From the NCBI GenBank assembly GCA_947095585.1, contig OX352761.1:52254019-52318018 (forward strand): 64,000 nt of DNA. Direction: 5' to 3'. Below, piece after piece: positions 1 through 9,210 of this stretch. The first letter of the stretch is position 1. Every line of letters begins with the position of its first letter. Under the pieces are notes generated by a model. It was not told the origin of the DNA. It did not search any database and saw only the letters and a list, made by a program, of their open reading frames with translations. A program made the position numbers and the translations under genes. This DNA comes from Nephrocerus scutellatus (taxonomy: Eukaryota > Arthropoda > Insecta > Diptera > Pipunculidae).

Positions 1-357
1 ACAAGATCACAAGCAAAAATTGTCAATGCAGAAAACACTCCAAAAACAACAAATGATATACTACAACATGTTTCATCTTATAATTTAATCGAAAGCGCAG
101 AATCTATCTATTCAGTTAAAAACCTGCAACATAAAATTATTATTTTACCACCAATAGAATCCTCAGAAGGAAATGAATTAAAAAAATTAATCGATGAATT
201 CCATTCAAAACCATCTCAAGACCTCCCTATACCCCCTCAGGAGACCTCACCCCATAAGCCCCATCAAGACCCTATTGAAATCTCATCAGAACCTCTCTTA
301 AAACCCTCTCAAGATCCACTTGAGACCATCTCTAGACTCCACCTAAGACCCTCTTAA
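1..357 (+). CDS. Partial open frame entering from the left edge, unidentified
   Basis: Frame 1 is open from the first base to TAA at 355-357, 118 codons without a start in the window. The first 75 residues have ordinary mixed composition (for example KIIILPPIESSEGNELKKL). The tail is rich in Pro, Ser and Gln because it runs into the CTCAAGACC minisatellite. I do not recognise a domain. It could be the C-terminus of a retroelement protein such as a LINE ORF1, or a host exon. The repeat-encoded tail suggests that the original stop was lost or that the frame has decayed. Confidence 0.3.
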   Translation, partial: TRSQAKIVNAENTPKTTNDILQHVSSYNLIESAESIYSVKNLQHKIIILPPIESSEGNELKKLIDEFHSKPSQDLPIPPQETSPHKPHQDPIEISSEPLLKPSQDPLETISRLHLRPS

Positions 358-660
358 AACCCTCTCAAGAACATCTCATGACCCCTCTCAAAATCCTGAT
401 TTTTTAAAAAACAGTTTTTTTTATATAATTGTATTTCATACTTTTTTAGTTTTTAATGAAATATGTATTTGCAATTTCAATATTATTCAGATGGGATGGT
501 AATATAGAGACACACAATTCCCCCAAGATACCCTCAAAAGACTTCCAAAAGACCCCGAAAGGACACCCAAAGGACCCTTTAAAAAAAACCGCAAGACCAC
601 TCTCAAGATCACCCTCAAGACCCCGTTAAGATCACGTTACGACCCCCATCAATATTTCCT
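225..660. repeat. Degenerate CTCAAGACC/AAAGGACCC minisatellite
   Basis: Short degenerate units such as CTCAAGACC, CTCAAAAGAC and CCCAAAGGACC repeat through this stretch, broken by an AT-rich segment at about 400-500. A related array in the opposite orientation lies at 21,360-21,490. No coding function is apparent. Confidence 0.6.
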
Positions 661-689
661 ATTGACCCCCTAAAACCCACCCTAAGAGA

Positions 690-1190
690 AGATAGGCCTA
701 ATGGTAGATCCGTGGGCTCGAGTTGAGGCACGGGCATTACGGATGGGTTCGAGAATGTGCAGGATACATCTGGATATTTCTTTTGAACACCGCTTGTAAA
801 AAAAGCGATAAAACAATGACAAGCAGGAAACATTCCTACGATGTTCAAGCGTTTTCGCGTTTTACGTCGCCAATAAGTTTTATCGCGCGGTTCTGAACTC
901 AGTCTAGTAGATGCAATGTGTTCATGGATAAAGGCTGGGGGTTTAAATTACGCTTGGACGACAGAAGGCAGCATTGGGTTTTAGAAGCGTTAAATTCAAC
1001 TCTATTATGTAGTCCCCACCTTGTTATGCTGTCATGGTCAGAATTTTACGTGCTTAACATACCTTGTTGTTCAAGTTCCACTTGCGATGAAGGGGGGCGT
1101 GCAGAAAGCGTGAAATCATATGAAAAGCTAAGAGTGCCGTCGTCAGCGAAAGAATGGATTGGATTTAATCTGCACCAACTCCACATTATT
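690..1190 (-). pseudogene. Jockey-A-like LINE fragment (RT palm and C-terminal part)
   Basis: On the minus strand the peptide NPIHSFADDGTLSFSYDF carries the FADD version of the RT catalytic motif. It is followed by a segment like NASKTQCCLLSSKR and, nearer 700-850, by the C-terminal LEHRRNV..LSLFYRFF region. The same sequence recurs at about 32,000-32,560. The copy lacks the thumb region between about 890 and 915 and has several frameshifts. Its right edge abuts the gypsy RNase H at about 1,190 and its left edge dissolves into the minisatellite. Confidence 0.65.
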
Positions 1191-1435
1191 GCTATCACAA
1201 AAAGTCTTGAAGTAGCTTGATATGAACGCAAACGATTCTCTTCGGATATCCAAATGTTGCAGATAGCACCTCCATTCGATCCTGAACTTCAGATCCGAGA
1301 CAATGACTAATGCCTTCAATTCGTACGAGTAGTAATTCTTTTCTGCGCCTGTAGTAGACCGACTCCAGTAATACACCGGATGGAACTCGTCTTCGCCTTG
1401 ATTTTTTTCTAGCAGTATGTAGTTCTGTAATTGCT

Positions 1436-2785
1436 ACGTAATTGTTGTCGCCTCCGGTGCGGCGCGGGTGGACCACACTTTCTCCGACACTCGTGGGAAT
1501 CAAAATGCAGCACACTAATAAACTTTCATCTAAAACCGATACCGGCACTCACCAAAAGCTGGAAAAATATATTCCTTTTATCACAATATAGTGACGGTGA
1601 TATAACTGCGGCCAGCATTGAAGTCGGAAACGAAAATTTCTGGATGGTTTCTGCATATATGGACCGGGAAAAGCAGACTCCACCAAAAATACTGGAGGAG
1701 CTCATCTCTGATGTAGAGAATAGAAAAATTGGTGCGATCCTAGGATGTGATGCAAATGCTCACCACACAACATGGGGCAGCACCGACGTAAATGAGAGAG
1801 GTGAGTCATTTTTTGAATACTTATTAAATACGAACCTAGCTATTTGTAATATTGGGCAAGAGCCCACTTTCATAATGCCTCCAAAGCCACCAGTCAATAT
1901 AGAGGAGATAGATACAATGGTAGATACTGTAACAGGTGCTATGAATCGCTCCTTCGATGCCGCCTGCCCTGTGATAAAACCAATGGGCAAACAAAAGCCA
2001 AGTTGGTGGTCCCCGGAGTTAGGGACATATCAGAAGGCAAGCAGGAAAGCTTTCAATAAACCCAAAAGAACGGGACTGGCTCTGGACTGGAAATCCTACA
2101 AGGAACATTTCAGAAACTATGAGAGGGAATTGAGAAAGGCGCAGAGGACGTCTTGGAGGCTCTTCTGTGATAAGATGGAAGGGGCCTCGGAGACCTCTCG
2201 TCTACGAAAGATTCTCTCTATGACAAAAACCACTCCAAGTTATTTAATAAAACCGGAAAGGGCGGAAGTGGGGAGTCCTATCGCGACACTGAAACTTGAG
2301 CTTCGGAAAGAGGCAGAAATAATAAAAAATGTAAGGTGGGAAAACACCGACACTTGTAATATTTCAAGACAAGTCTGGCCGAAGCTGGACTTGAAGCGCT
2401 CAACTGCGCTTATTTCTTTACAAAGACGTGAACTAAGAACGGTTGTAGAATTATGACAGGACACTGCCTTCTAGGGAAACACGCGAGAAGGATGGGTGTA
2501 GAATATAATGACTTCTGTAGAGGTTGCTTGGACGAGGAGGAGGAAGAGACCATAGAGCATCTCCTATGCTCATGTCCGGCACTAATGCACAGAAGGCACA
2601 AACACTTGGGTAAGCGGTTAATGAACAACCTATCATATCTCGAAAACGGCAAAGTGCGAGATATACTCCGATTCATAAAGAGCACTGAATGGATCTTCTG
2701 AAAAGAGGTGTAAGATCCTGTGGTAACACAAAGGACCGCGTATGGTCTAAGTGAGCATTAGCTGCCACCGCAACCTAACCTAACC
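1436..2785 (+). mobile_element. Internally deleted LOA/I-group LINE with 16-bp target duplication
   Basis: The element is bounded by the direct repeat TAGTTCTGTAATTGCT at 1,420-1,435 and 2,786-2,801, so both edges are well supported. Its 3' end is a short AACCTAACCTAACC tract next to the right duplication, a tail type known from LOA-like LINEs. It interrupts the minus-strand gypsy pol, whose reading resumes on either side, so it is the younger insertion. Confidence 0.85.
1560..2701 (+). pseudogene. LOA-type LINE ORF2 remnant: endonuclease and RNase H tail, RT deleted
   Basis: The first part is an apurinic-type endonuclease: FWMVSAYMDREKQTPPKIL is followed by GCDANAHHTTWGSTDVNERG and later by SWWSPEL. 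The remaining frame jumps to the region after RNase H, with TGHCLLGKHARRMG and a CRGC...EHLLCSCPAL zinc-knuckle-like motif, ending RFIKSTEWIF at 2,701. The whole RT is missing between about 2,330 and 2,360. A stop at 2,456 breaks the frame just before the conserved TGHCLLG. The nearest families known to me are LOA/Bilbo-like LINEs of flies. Confidence 0.8.
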
Positions 2786-3534
2786 TAGTTCTGTAATTGC
2801 TTTTGGATCGTATATTCGCAAAACTGGTTCATTGACCAAGATTTTTTTCATGTCCTCCGTTGCTCATCGCCAAAATCCAAAGTTTTCCCCTTTTTCAAAA
2901 GCTGCGTCAAAGGAGAGGTTCGCTCAGCAAAACGGAAAATGAACTTCCTAAAGTATCCAACTAGCCACAAAAAACTTTGCAGTTGCTTCACATTAGTTGG
3001 TATCGGGAATTTTTGCACTGCCTTAATTTTCGCCGGAGAGGGATAGACATAAATAAATACTCGACACTTTCTTGTAAGAATTGGCATTTATCCCATCTGA
3101 TCTTAAGCCCGTGCTCCTCATTAATGGACGGAATAATGAAATCGTCGACGTACATGATAACTACACCTTCGTTGACTAGATCCTTAAAGACATCATGAAT
3201 GAATCTACAGAAACTGGATGGAGAGTTACACAGACCAAACGGTATCCTTGTAAACTCGAAGTGTCCATCAGAGGTAGAAAACGCTGTATATTTACGACTA
3301 GCCTTCTCCATTGGCACATGGAAGAATCCATTTTAAGATTGACTGTAGAAAAAATAGGCAGTTTATCGATCTGGTCGGCGATCCTGGGCATCGGGAAATC
3401 TATCCTTAACAACAGTGTTATTGATTTTTACAGAAAGTCTTATCATCGATGATTAAATTAGTTCAAAAAAAATAATAAGAACATTTAATTAAAAAATAAT
3501 AATATTTTCTTAATATTTAATAAGTTATTTTTAA

Positions 3535-3712
3535 TGTGTACAAAATTTCAAGAAATTTAAAAAAAGAATAATATGGGACATGGGGAGCCCCTCGGCACTG
3601 GGGCCACTTCCAAATTTTTACAAAAAGTGTTGTCCATCGGATTAAACACGTGTGTATAAAAAATCTGATGAAAATCATGTAATTTAAAAAAAAATTTGTG
3701 GGAGCCCCCTGA
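3535..3712 (+). repeat. GR repeat fragment
   Basis: Contains the diagnostic GR string TTTTTACAAAAAGTGTTGTCCATCGG followed by a cacgtgtgtataaaa-like block, flanked by GGGGCC-type G/C-rich words. It is one of many copies of the AT-rich non-coding family described at 17,442-19,530. It is a fragment without recognisable termini. Confidence 0.6.
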
Positions 3713-3820
3713 AAGGATGCATCTTGATATTTGTTTTGAACACCGCTTTTAGAAAAAGCGTAAAAATAGTGACAAGCATGAAACATTCCTACGATGTTCA
3801 AGCGATTCGACTAAAACGAC
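3712..3820 (-). pseudogene. Jockey-A C-terminal scrap
   Basis: Minus-strand words equivalent to LEHRRNVSCL...FFYKRCSKQIS match the C-terminal region seen at 690-850, 20,330-20,420 and 24,200-24,320. It is only about 110 bp and lies directly left of the LTR element, separated from it by a short stretch (AAAACGACGCGAGTCCAAAT) that recurs at 15,155. Confidence 0.5.
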
Positions 3821-3844
3821 GCGAGTCCAAATGCTTTTATTAAT

Positions 3845-3886
3845 TGTGAAGAACAAAATTCTTGTGGCCGAATTTTGTTCACACAA
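3845..3886. repeat. Terminal palindrome at the LTR start
   Basis: GAACAAAATTC and GAATTTTGTTC face each other across TTGTGGCC, and the outer TGTGA/CACA also pair, giving a stem of about 15 bp at the very tip of the LTR. The same palindrome opens the 3' LTR at 7,688-7,729. Extended palindromes at LTR ends are unusual; ordinary LTRs have only short inverted ends. Confidence 0.75.
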
Positions 3887-4046
3887 AACATGCCACATAC
3901 TTTTTTCCCAAATTCGGGTGCACCTTGTACCTACGCAGTGCAGCCAACAAATGCATATAAAAGCAAAATAGCTGAAACAACATCACGCCACCGGATTGAC
4001 CAATCAGAGCGCAGCAAGCTATTTAGAATTTTGCCATGCAAAATGG

Positions 4047-4054
4047 TATAAAAG
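4047..4054 (+). promoter_or_regulatory. TATA box of the 5' LTR
   Basis: TATAAAAG lies in U3, with a CTCTTAGTTC stretch about 30 bp downstream as a plausible start region. It falls inside the 310-bp block missing from the 3' LTR, so only the 5' LTR keeps this promoter. Confidence 0.6.
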
Positions 4055-4230
4055 GGCGAGCATGCAGGCGCTCGCTCTCTTAGTTCTCTTGGTCATCGGA
4101 CAGGATCACACCTCGGTAAGCGATAACATTTTTACTGGTTTTATTTATTTGCTGCCGACATTTCTCTGCTAACGTCGTCTGTGCCTCTTCTCTGTCGACG
4201 TCGCTGTATTCATCGTCGTACGACGTAACT

Positions 4231-4760
4231 TTGCCGGGCGATTTCCCCTCGGGTGGTTACGCTGGTACATCTGCGCTTACCGCTGCCAACGTTTTGCTGT
4301 GCTTTTCTCTGCCGACGTCACGGTATTCATCGTTCGTACGACGTAACTTCACCGGGCGATTTCCGCTCGAGTGGTTACGCTGGTACATCTGCGCTTACCG
4401 CTGCCAACGTTTTGCTGTGCTTTTCTCTGCCGACGTCACGGTATTCATCGTTCGTACGACGTAGCTTCGCCGGGCGATTTCCCCTCGGGTGGTTACGCTG
4501 GTACATCTGCGCTTACCGCTGCCAACGTTTAGCTGTGCTTTTCTGCCGACGTCACGGTATTCATCGTTCGTACGACGTAACTTCGCCGGGCGATTTCCCC
4601 TCGGGTGGTTACGCTGGTACATCTGCGCTTACCGCTGCCAACGTTTTGTTGTGCTTTTCTCTGCCGACGTCACGGTATTCATCGTTCGTACGACGTAACT
4701 TCGCCGGGAGATTTCCCCTCGGGTGGTTACGCTGGTACATCTGCGCTTACCGCTACCAAC
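4231..4760 (+). repeat. 118-bp tandem repeats in the 5' LTR (five copies)
   Basis: Units contain GGGCGATTTCCCCTCGGGTGG, GTTACGCTGGTACATCTGCG and GTCACGGTATTCATCGTTCG. Unit starts are near 4,239, 4,355, 4,473, 4,587 and 4,705. One unit is 4 bp short. Open frames across the block are by-products of repetition. Confidence 0.85.
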
Positions 4761-4769
4761 GCCTACTCA

Positions 4770-5460
4770 CTACGCTACGCTCACGCACCGCTCAGGCTTC
4801 TCACTTGTCTCAGGCGCACGCCCGCAAGTCGCTCAGGATTGTCGCTCGCCTTAAACTACGCCCACGCATCGCTCAGGCTTCTCACTTGTCTCAGGCTCAC
4901 GCTCACAAGTCGCTCACGATTGACGCTCGCCTCGAACTACGCTCACGCATCGCTCAGGATTGTCGCTCGCCTTAAACTACGCCCACGCATCGCTCAGGCT
5001 TCTCACTTGTCTCAGGCTCACGCTCACAAGTCGCTCAGGATTGTCGCTCGCCTTGAACTACGCCCGCGCATCGCTCAGGCTTCTCACTTGTCTCAGGCTC
5101 ACGCCCACAAGTCGCTCAGGATTGACGCTCGCTTCGAACTACGCTCACGCATCGCTCAGGCTTCTCACCTGTCTCAGGCTCACGCTCACAGATCGCTCAC
5201 GATTGACGCTCGCCTCGAACTACGCTCACGCATCGCTCAGGATTGTCGCTCGCCTTAAACTACGCTCACGCATCGCTCAGGGTTCTCACGTGTCTCAGGC
5301 GCACGCCCACAAGTCGCTCACGATTGACGCTCGTCTCGAACTACGCTCACGCATCGCTCAGGATTGACGCTCGCCTCAACTACGCTAACGCATCACTCAG
5401 GACTTACGCTCGCCTAAGGCTAGCAGCACATCGCTCGGCACTTACGCTCGTCTGAGACTA
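4770..5460 (+). repeat. 81-bp tandem repeats in the 5' LTR
   Basis: Degenerate units built from ACGCATCGCTCAGG, CTTGTCTCAGGCTCACGC and CACAAGTCGCTCAGGATTG. The 81-bp length is a multiple of three, so long open frames with a 27-residue period (SHLSQAHAHKSL...) appear in several frames without being genes. Confidence 0.8.
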
Positions 5461-5517
5461 GCGCATCGCTCTGGATTTATGCTTGTCGACTTAAATTATA
5501 AGTAATAAGAAAAGAGA

Positions 5518-5523
5518 AATAAA
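5518..5523 (+). promoter_or_regulatory. Polyadenylation signal of the LTR
   Basis: AATAAA near the 3' part of the LTR. The same signal is at 9,265-9,270 in the 3' LTR, where it would end the element's transcript. Confidence 0.5.
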
Positions 5524-5630
5524 GAAACACAATTTGAAGAGTCACCAAAGATAAATTTAATTGTAACGACCCCTTTCTCTGAACCCTGGTCACGCTGAGT
5601 TTACCCCGGCTGGGAAAACTCCGTTACAAT

Positions 5631-5648
5631 TGGCGCCCGAGCAGAGAC
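5631..5648 (+). other. Primer-binding site, tRNA-Lys type
   Basis: TGGCGCCCGAGCAGAGAC starts 2 bp after the LTR end and differs at two positions from the familiar lysine-tRNA primer complement. It fixes the 5' LTR boundary and the direction of the element. Confidence 0.75.
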
Positions 5649-5702
5649 TCTTCGATGACGTAAACAAAACAACAAAAATAAAAATAGAAACAATAACACA
5701 AG

Positions 5703-6700
5703 ATGGTCAAAACTGGCTGGGTATATACCCTCTCGAAGGAGGAGCTGCAAAATTATCTGGATGAGTTCAGACTGGATAACACAGGTAGCATAGAGGAGCT
5801 CAGGGAACGTTATTGGGCTTTCATCACCGGACCGGACGTTACATCAGAGAACGAAATCAGTCTGAGAGAGCTGAAATCGCAGCACAGACGCAGACTGTCA
5901 CCAGTGCCAGCAATAACTATAAGTTTAACGGCGCCTCCAGCACCCCATGAGACAACCACCACTCGAATCCCAAAGGAGACATCTGTGGCGTCATACCCGA
6001 TGGTTATCGACACGGTAAGGAAATGGTCCGTACATTATGATGGCGGAAAAGACCCTATCTCCTTCGTTGAGCGGTTAAAGGAATTGGCCGACGCCTATTC
6101 CTTAAACAAAGACCTCCTAGCCAGAACAATGCCAGAACTGCTGCGTGACGGTTTGGTTTCGGAACAATAACCAGCGGTGGTCACACTGGCATTCATTCAA
6201 AGAAGACTTCCTGCGGCTCTTCCTCCCAGCAAGGTACCAGGAACAATTAGAGGACGAAATCCGTCGACGACGACAAAGACCCGAAGAAAACTTCAAGGAT
6301 TTCGTCATCGCCATACAAAACCTCACGCGGAATGCCAGATATTCAAGGGCACAACAGTTGGAGCGTATATTCCGAAACTGCCGCCAGGAATATCAACTGT
6401 ACATACGGAGGAGAGATTTCCTAGATCTGCATGAGCTAATTGGGTTAGCAGAAGACCTGGAGAACATCTTTGCCAGCCCAGAACCAATCCGACAAGCACC
6501 CAGGCCCCAGTCCTGACCGATCGAGAGGAACCTTCTGGTCACAGAGAGTCAGAAGGAGCGCATCAACGTTCGAACGGCATGCAGACGCTGCGGCCAGTAT
6601 GGACACACCTGGCGAAATTGTCGAAGACCACAATTGTTGTTCTGTTGGGATTGCGGCCAACGAGGAATTAGAACAATAGACTGCTGCCGTCAACATACTT
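5703..6700 (+). pseudogene. gag, frameshifted, with zinc knuckles
   Basis: ATG at 5,703 opens a frame with a SAP-like start (LSKEELQNYLDEFRLDNTGS) and a capsid-like region beginning KWSVHYDGGKDPISFVERL. A frameshift near 6,150 moves the reading to WSHWHSFKEDFLRLFLP...YQEQLEDEI, which ends at 6,516. A third stretch holds CRRCGQYGHTWRNC, a good CX2CX4HX4C knuckle, and CWDCGQRGIRTIDC, in which the His position is Ile. Gag packages the element RNA. The two frame changes and the lost His mean that this copy is unlikely to give a working Gag. Confidence 0.75.
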
Positions 6701-6734
6701 CACACGTAGAGCAGCGTCATCTGCTCTAGTTCAA

Positions 6735-7095
6735 CCAAAAAAAAGGTCTGATCCAAGACCGACAGCGAATTCTTGCCCTCATCAAGATCGGCAGTGAACC
6801 CCTCCAAGTCACCATTGATACCGGCGCATCCCGCAGTTTCGTGAGCGAACGGTTGGCCGATAGGCTTCGACATTTAGGCAACCCCATTCCCGCGAAGATC
6901 CCAATTAAAATGGCCAATGGGAGTCAGACAACAGTCCGCGAAAGGTTGAACGTCAACGTTCGTTTTGGAGAGTCATCATGTTCACTGCGCCTGTTGGTGC
7001 TACCGACCGCCGTTGATGACCTTACACTGGGCATGGACTTCCTTGCAAGGTCCAGAGCAACTTTAAGCTTCGGAGATGAGTGCATAACACTCTAA
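6735..7095 (+). pseudogene. Retroviral-type aspartic protease domain
   Basis: Reads ILALIKIGSEPLQVTIDTGASRSFV, with the catalytic DTGAS at about 6,815, then LGNPIPAKIP...MANG and a typical second half ending LTLGMDFLARSRATLSFGDE. The domain is complete over about 110 residues and ends in a stop at 7,093-7,095. In gypsy elements this enzyme cuts Gag-Pol and is followed directly by RT; here RT is missing. Confidence 0.75.
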
Positions 7096-7687
7096 ACTGG
7101 GTCAGCAAGGCTGGTTAAACGTCCGACGTACAACAAACTCCAAGAACCAAAACGGCACCGTGATACAGTTGGCGTGATACGAATGTTACCAGCTCCGATT
7201 GAACCAACTCCAGTGTGGACTCCCATCAGAAATTGCCACACCAGCACAATAAGAAGTCGACAACGGCAACACAACCACAAAACCAACAACAGCAGCAGAA
7301 AGACCACAACAGCGTGCACAGCATACGAAAGTCATCACAAAAAAACAACAACAACGAGCACAGCAACAATAATCGTAATTTAAAACTTCGACAACAACAA
7401 CTGCAAGCCCGACAACAGAGCGCAGCAGCAAAAATTGTTCAACAACAACGAGCACAGGAACAGAAATCAACGCATCTACCGAACAACAACAGCAACAGGC
7501 CCAGCAGCAACGAAGTCGACAGAAGCAGCGAATTCAACCGCAGCAGCAGAGTCAGCATAAGCATTGGCAACAGTGGTAGTACCAGCAGCGGACGCAGCAC
7601 GGTTAACGGGGACTACGAATGTAGATGTCCCGTTATTAGAACTAGCTAGTGAAGCGCAAGTGTCTTTCCGCCGAAGTAACGGGGGAG
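7096..7687 (+). other. Gln/Asn-rich linker and pol C-terminal remnant, polypurine tract
   Basis: CAA/CAG/AAC-rich DNA at 7,215-7,600 encodes a Q/N/S-rich peptide with no domain. The last 75 bp read NVDVPLLELASEAQVSFRRS up to a stop overlapping the LTR start, a typical gypsy pol ending. The stretch therefore looks like the spot where RT, RNase H and integrase were deleted, leaving only the tail. GGGGGAG at 7,681-7,687 is the polypurine tract. Confidence 0.6.
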
Positions 7688-7759
7688 TGTGAAGAACAAA
7701 ATTCTTGTGGCCGAATTTTGTTCACACAAAACGTCGCTGTATTCATCGTCGTACGACGT

Positions 7760-8185
7760 AACTTCGCCGGGCGATTTCCTCTCGGGTGGTTACGCTGGTA
7801 CATCTGCGCTTACCGCTGCCAACGTTTTGCTGTGCTTTTCTCTGCCGACGTCACGGTTTTCATCGTTCGTACGACGTAACTTCGCCGGGCGATTTCCCCT
7901 CGGGTGGTTACGCTGGTACATCTGCGCTTACCGCTGCCAACGTTTTGCTGTGCTTTTCTCTGCCGACGTCACGGTATTCATCGTTCGTACGACGTAACTT
8001 CACCGGGCGATTTCCCCTCGGGTGGTTACGCTGGTACATCTGCGATTACCGCTGCCAACGTTTAGCTGTGCTTTTCTCTGCCGACGTCACGGTATTCATC
8101 GTTCGTACGACGTAACTTCGCCGGGCGATTTCCCCTCGGGTGGTTACGCTGGTACATCTGCGCTTACCGCTACCAACGCCTACTC
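7760..8185 (+). repeat. 118-bp tandem repeats in the 3' LTR (four copies)
   Basis: Same unit as at 4,231-4,760, starting near 7,769, 7,887, 8,005 and 8,124. Confidence 0.85.
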
Positions 8186-8189
8186 ACTA

Positions 8190-9210
8190 CGCTACGCTCA
8201 CGCACCGCTCAGGCTTCTCACTTGTCTCAGGCGCACGCCCGCAAGTCGCTCAGGATTGTCGCTCGCCTTAAACTACGCCCACGCATCGCTCAGGCTTCTC
8301 ACTTGTCTCAGGCTCGCGCCCACAAGTCGCTCTGGATTAACGCTCGCCTCGAATTACGCTCACGCATCGCTCAGGAATCTCACTTGTCTCAGGCTCACGC
8401 CCACAAGTCGCTCGCCTTAAACTACGCTCACGCATCGCTCAGGAATCTCACTTGTCTCAGGCTCACGCCCACAAGTCGCTCAGGATTGACGTTTGATTCG
8501 TACTACGCTCACGCATCGCTCAGGCTTTTCACCTGTCTCAGGCTTCTCACCTCTCTCAGGCTCACGCCCACAAGTCGCTCAGGATTGTCGCTCGCCTCGA
8601 ACTACGCTCACGCATCGCTCAGGAATCTCACTTGTCTCAGGCTTACGCCCACAAGTCGCTCTGGATTGTCGCTCGCCTTAAACTACGCTCACGCATCGCT
8701 CAGGAATCTTACTTGTCTCGGGCTCACGCCCACAAGCCGCTCAGGATTGACGTTTGATTCGTACTACGCTCACGCATCGCTCAGGGTTCTCACATGCCTC
8801 AGACGCACGCCCGCAAGTCGCTCACGATTGACGCTCGCCTCGAACTACGCTGACGCATCGCTCAGGAATCTCACTTGTCTCAGGCTTACGCCCACAAGTC
8901 GCTCAGGATTGTCGCTCGCATTAAACTCCGCTCACGCATCGCTCAGGAATCTCACTTGTCTCAGGCTCACGCCCACAAGTCGCTCAGGATTGACGTTTGA
9001 CTCGTACTACGCTCACGCATCGCTCAGGGTTCTCACGTGTCTTAGGCGCACGCCCACAAGTCGCTCACGATTGACGCTCGTCTCGAACTACGCTCACGCA
9101 TCGCTCAGGATTGACGCTCGCCTCAACTACGCTAACGCATCACTCAGGACTTACGCTCGCCTAAGGCTAGCAGCACATCGCTCGGCACTTACGCTCGTCT
9201 GAGACTAGCG
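8190..9210 (+). repeat. 81-bp tandem repeats in the 3' LTR, expanded
   Basis: About a dozen units. Spacings of 81 bp were counted at 8,281/8,362 and 8,430/8,511, with one shortened unit of 68 bp between them. A 326-codon open frame across the block is a repeat artefact, because 81 is divisible by three and the units lack stops in that frame. Confidence 0.8.

Larger units (their letters stand above)
1190..3450 (-). pseudogene. Ty3/gypsy pol fragment, RT to RNase H, split by a LINE
   Basis: Reading leftward from 3,450 there is an RT finger (DFPMPRIADQIDKL), a palm with FTRIPFGLCNSPSSF and MYVDDFI (YVDD catalytic motif), then the RT connection (KQLQSFLWLVGYFRKFI) to about 2,850. After the LINE at 1,436-2,785 the reading resumes with an RNase H motif (YYWSRSTTGAEKNYYSYEL) down to about 1,190. 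Reverse transcriptase and RNase H copy the element's RNA into DNA. At least two frameshifts and missing protease and integrase make this a dead fragment. No LTRs are seen. Confidence 0.8.
3845..5628 (+). repeat. 5' LTR, 1,784 bp
   Basis: Starts TGTGAAGAAC and ends CTCCGTTACA. U3 carries a TATA box at 4,047. The body is mostly tandem repeats: five copies of a unit of about 118 bp and then an 81-bp family. A polyadenylation signal AATAAA is at 5,518-5,523. It matches the 3' LTR except for 310 bp (3,890-4,199) present only here and a different number of internal repeats. Confidence 0.85.

Noticed and set aside
2770..2790. Telomeric repeat (AACCTA)n
   Set aside because: Only two to three units at the exact 3' end of a LINE with target duplications, so it is the LINE tail and not a telomere.
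4231..5455. Long plus-strand open frames in the 5' LTR with a 27-residue period
   Set aside because: They are produced by 118-bp and 81-bp tandem repeats. Several frames are open at once and none has a known domain.
7215..7649. Gln/Asn-rich 144-codon frame, possibly prion-like
   Set aside because: CAA/CAG/AAC-rich DNA gives such peptides in any gene-free sequence. It sits at the pol deletion of the LTR element and has no domain.
8222..9202. 326-codon open frame in the 3' LTR
   Set aside because: 81-bp repeats preserve the frame automatically. It lies wholly inside an LTR and repeats SHLSQAHAHKS-type words without conserved residues.
4231..9210. CRISPR-like array
   Set aside because: The repeats are contiguous without unique spacers, lie in an LTR retrotransposon and the sequence is eukaryotic.
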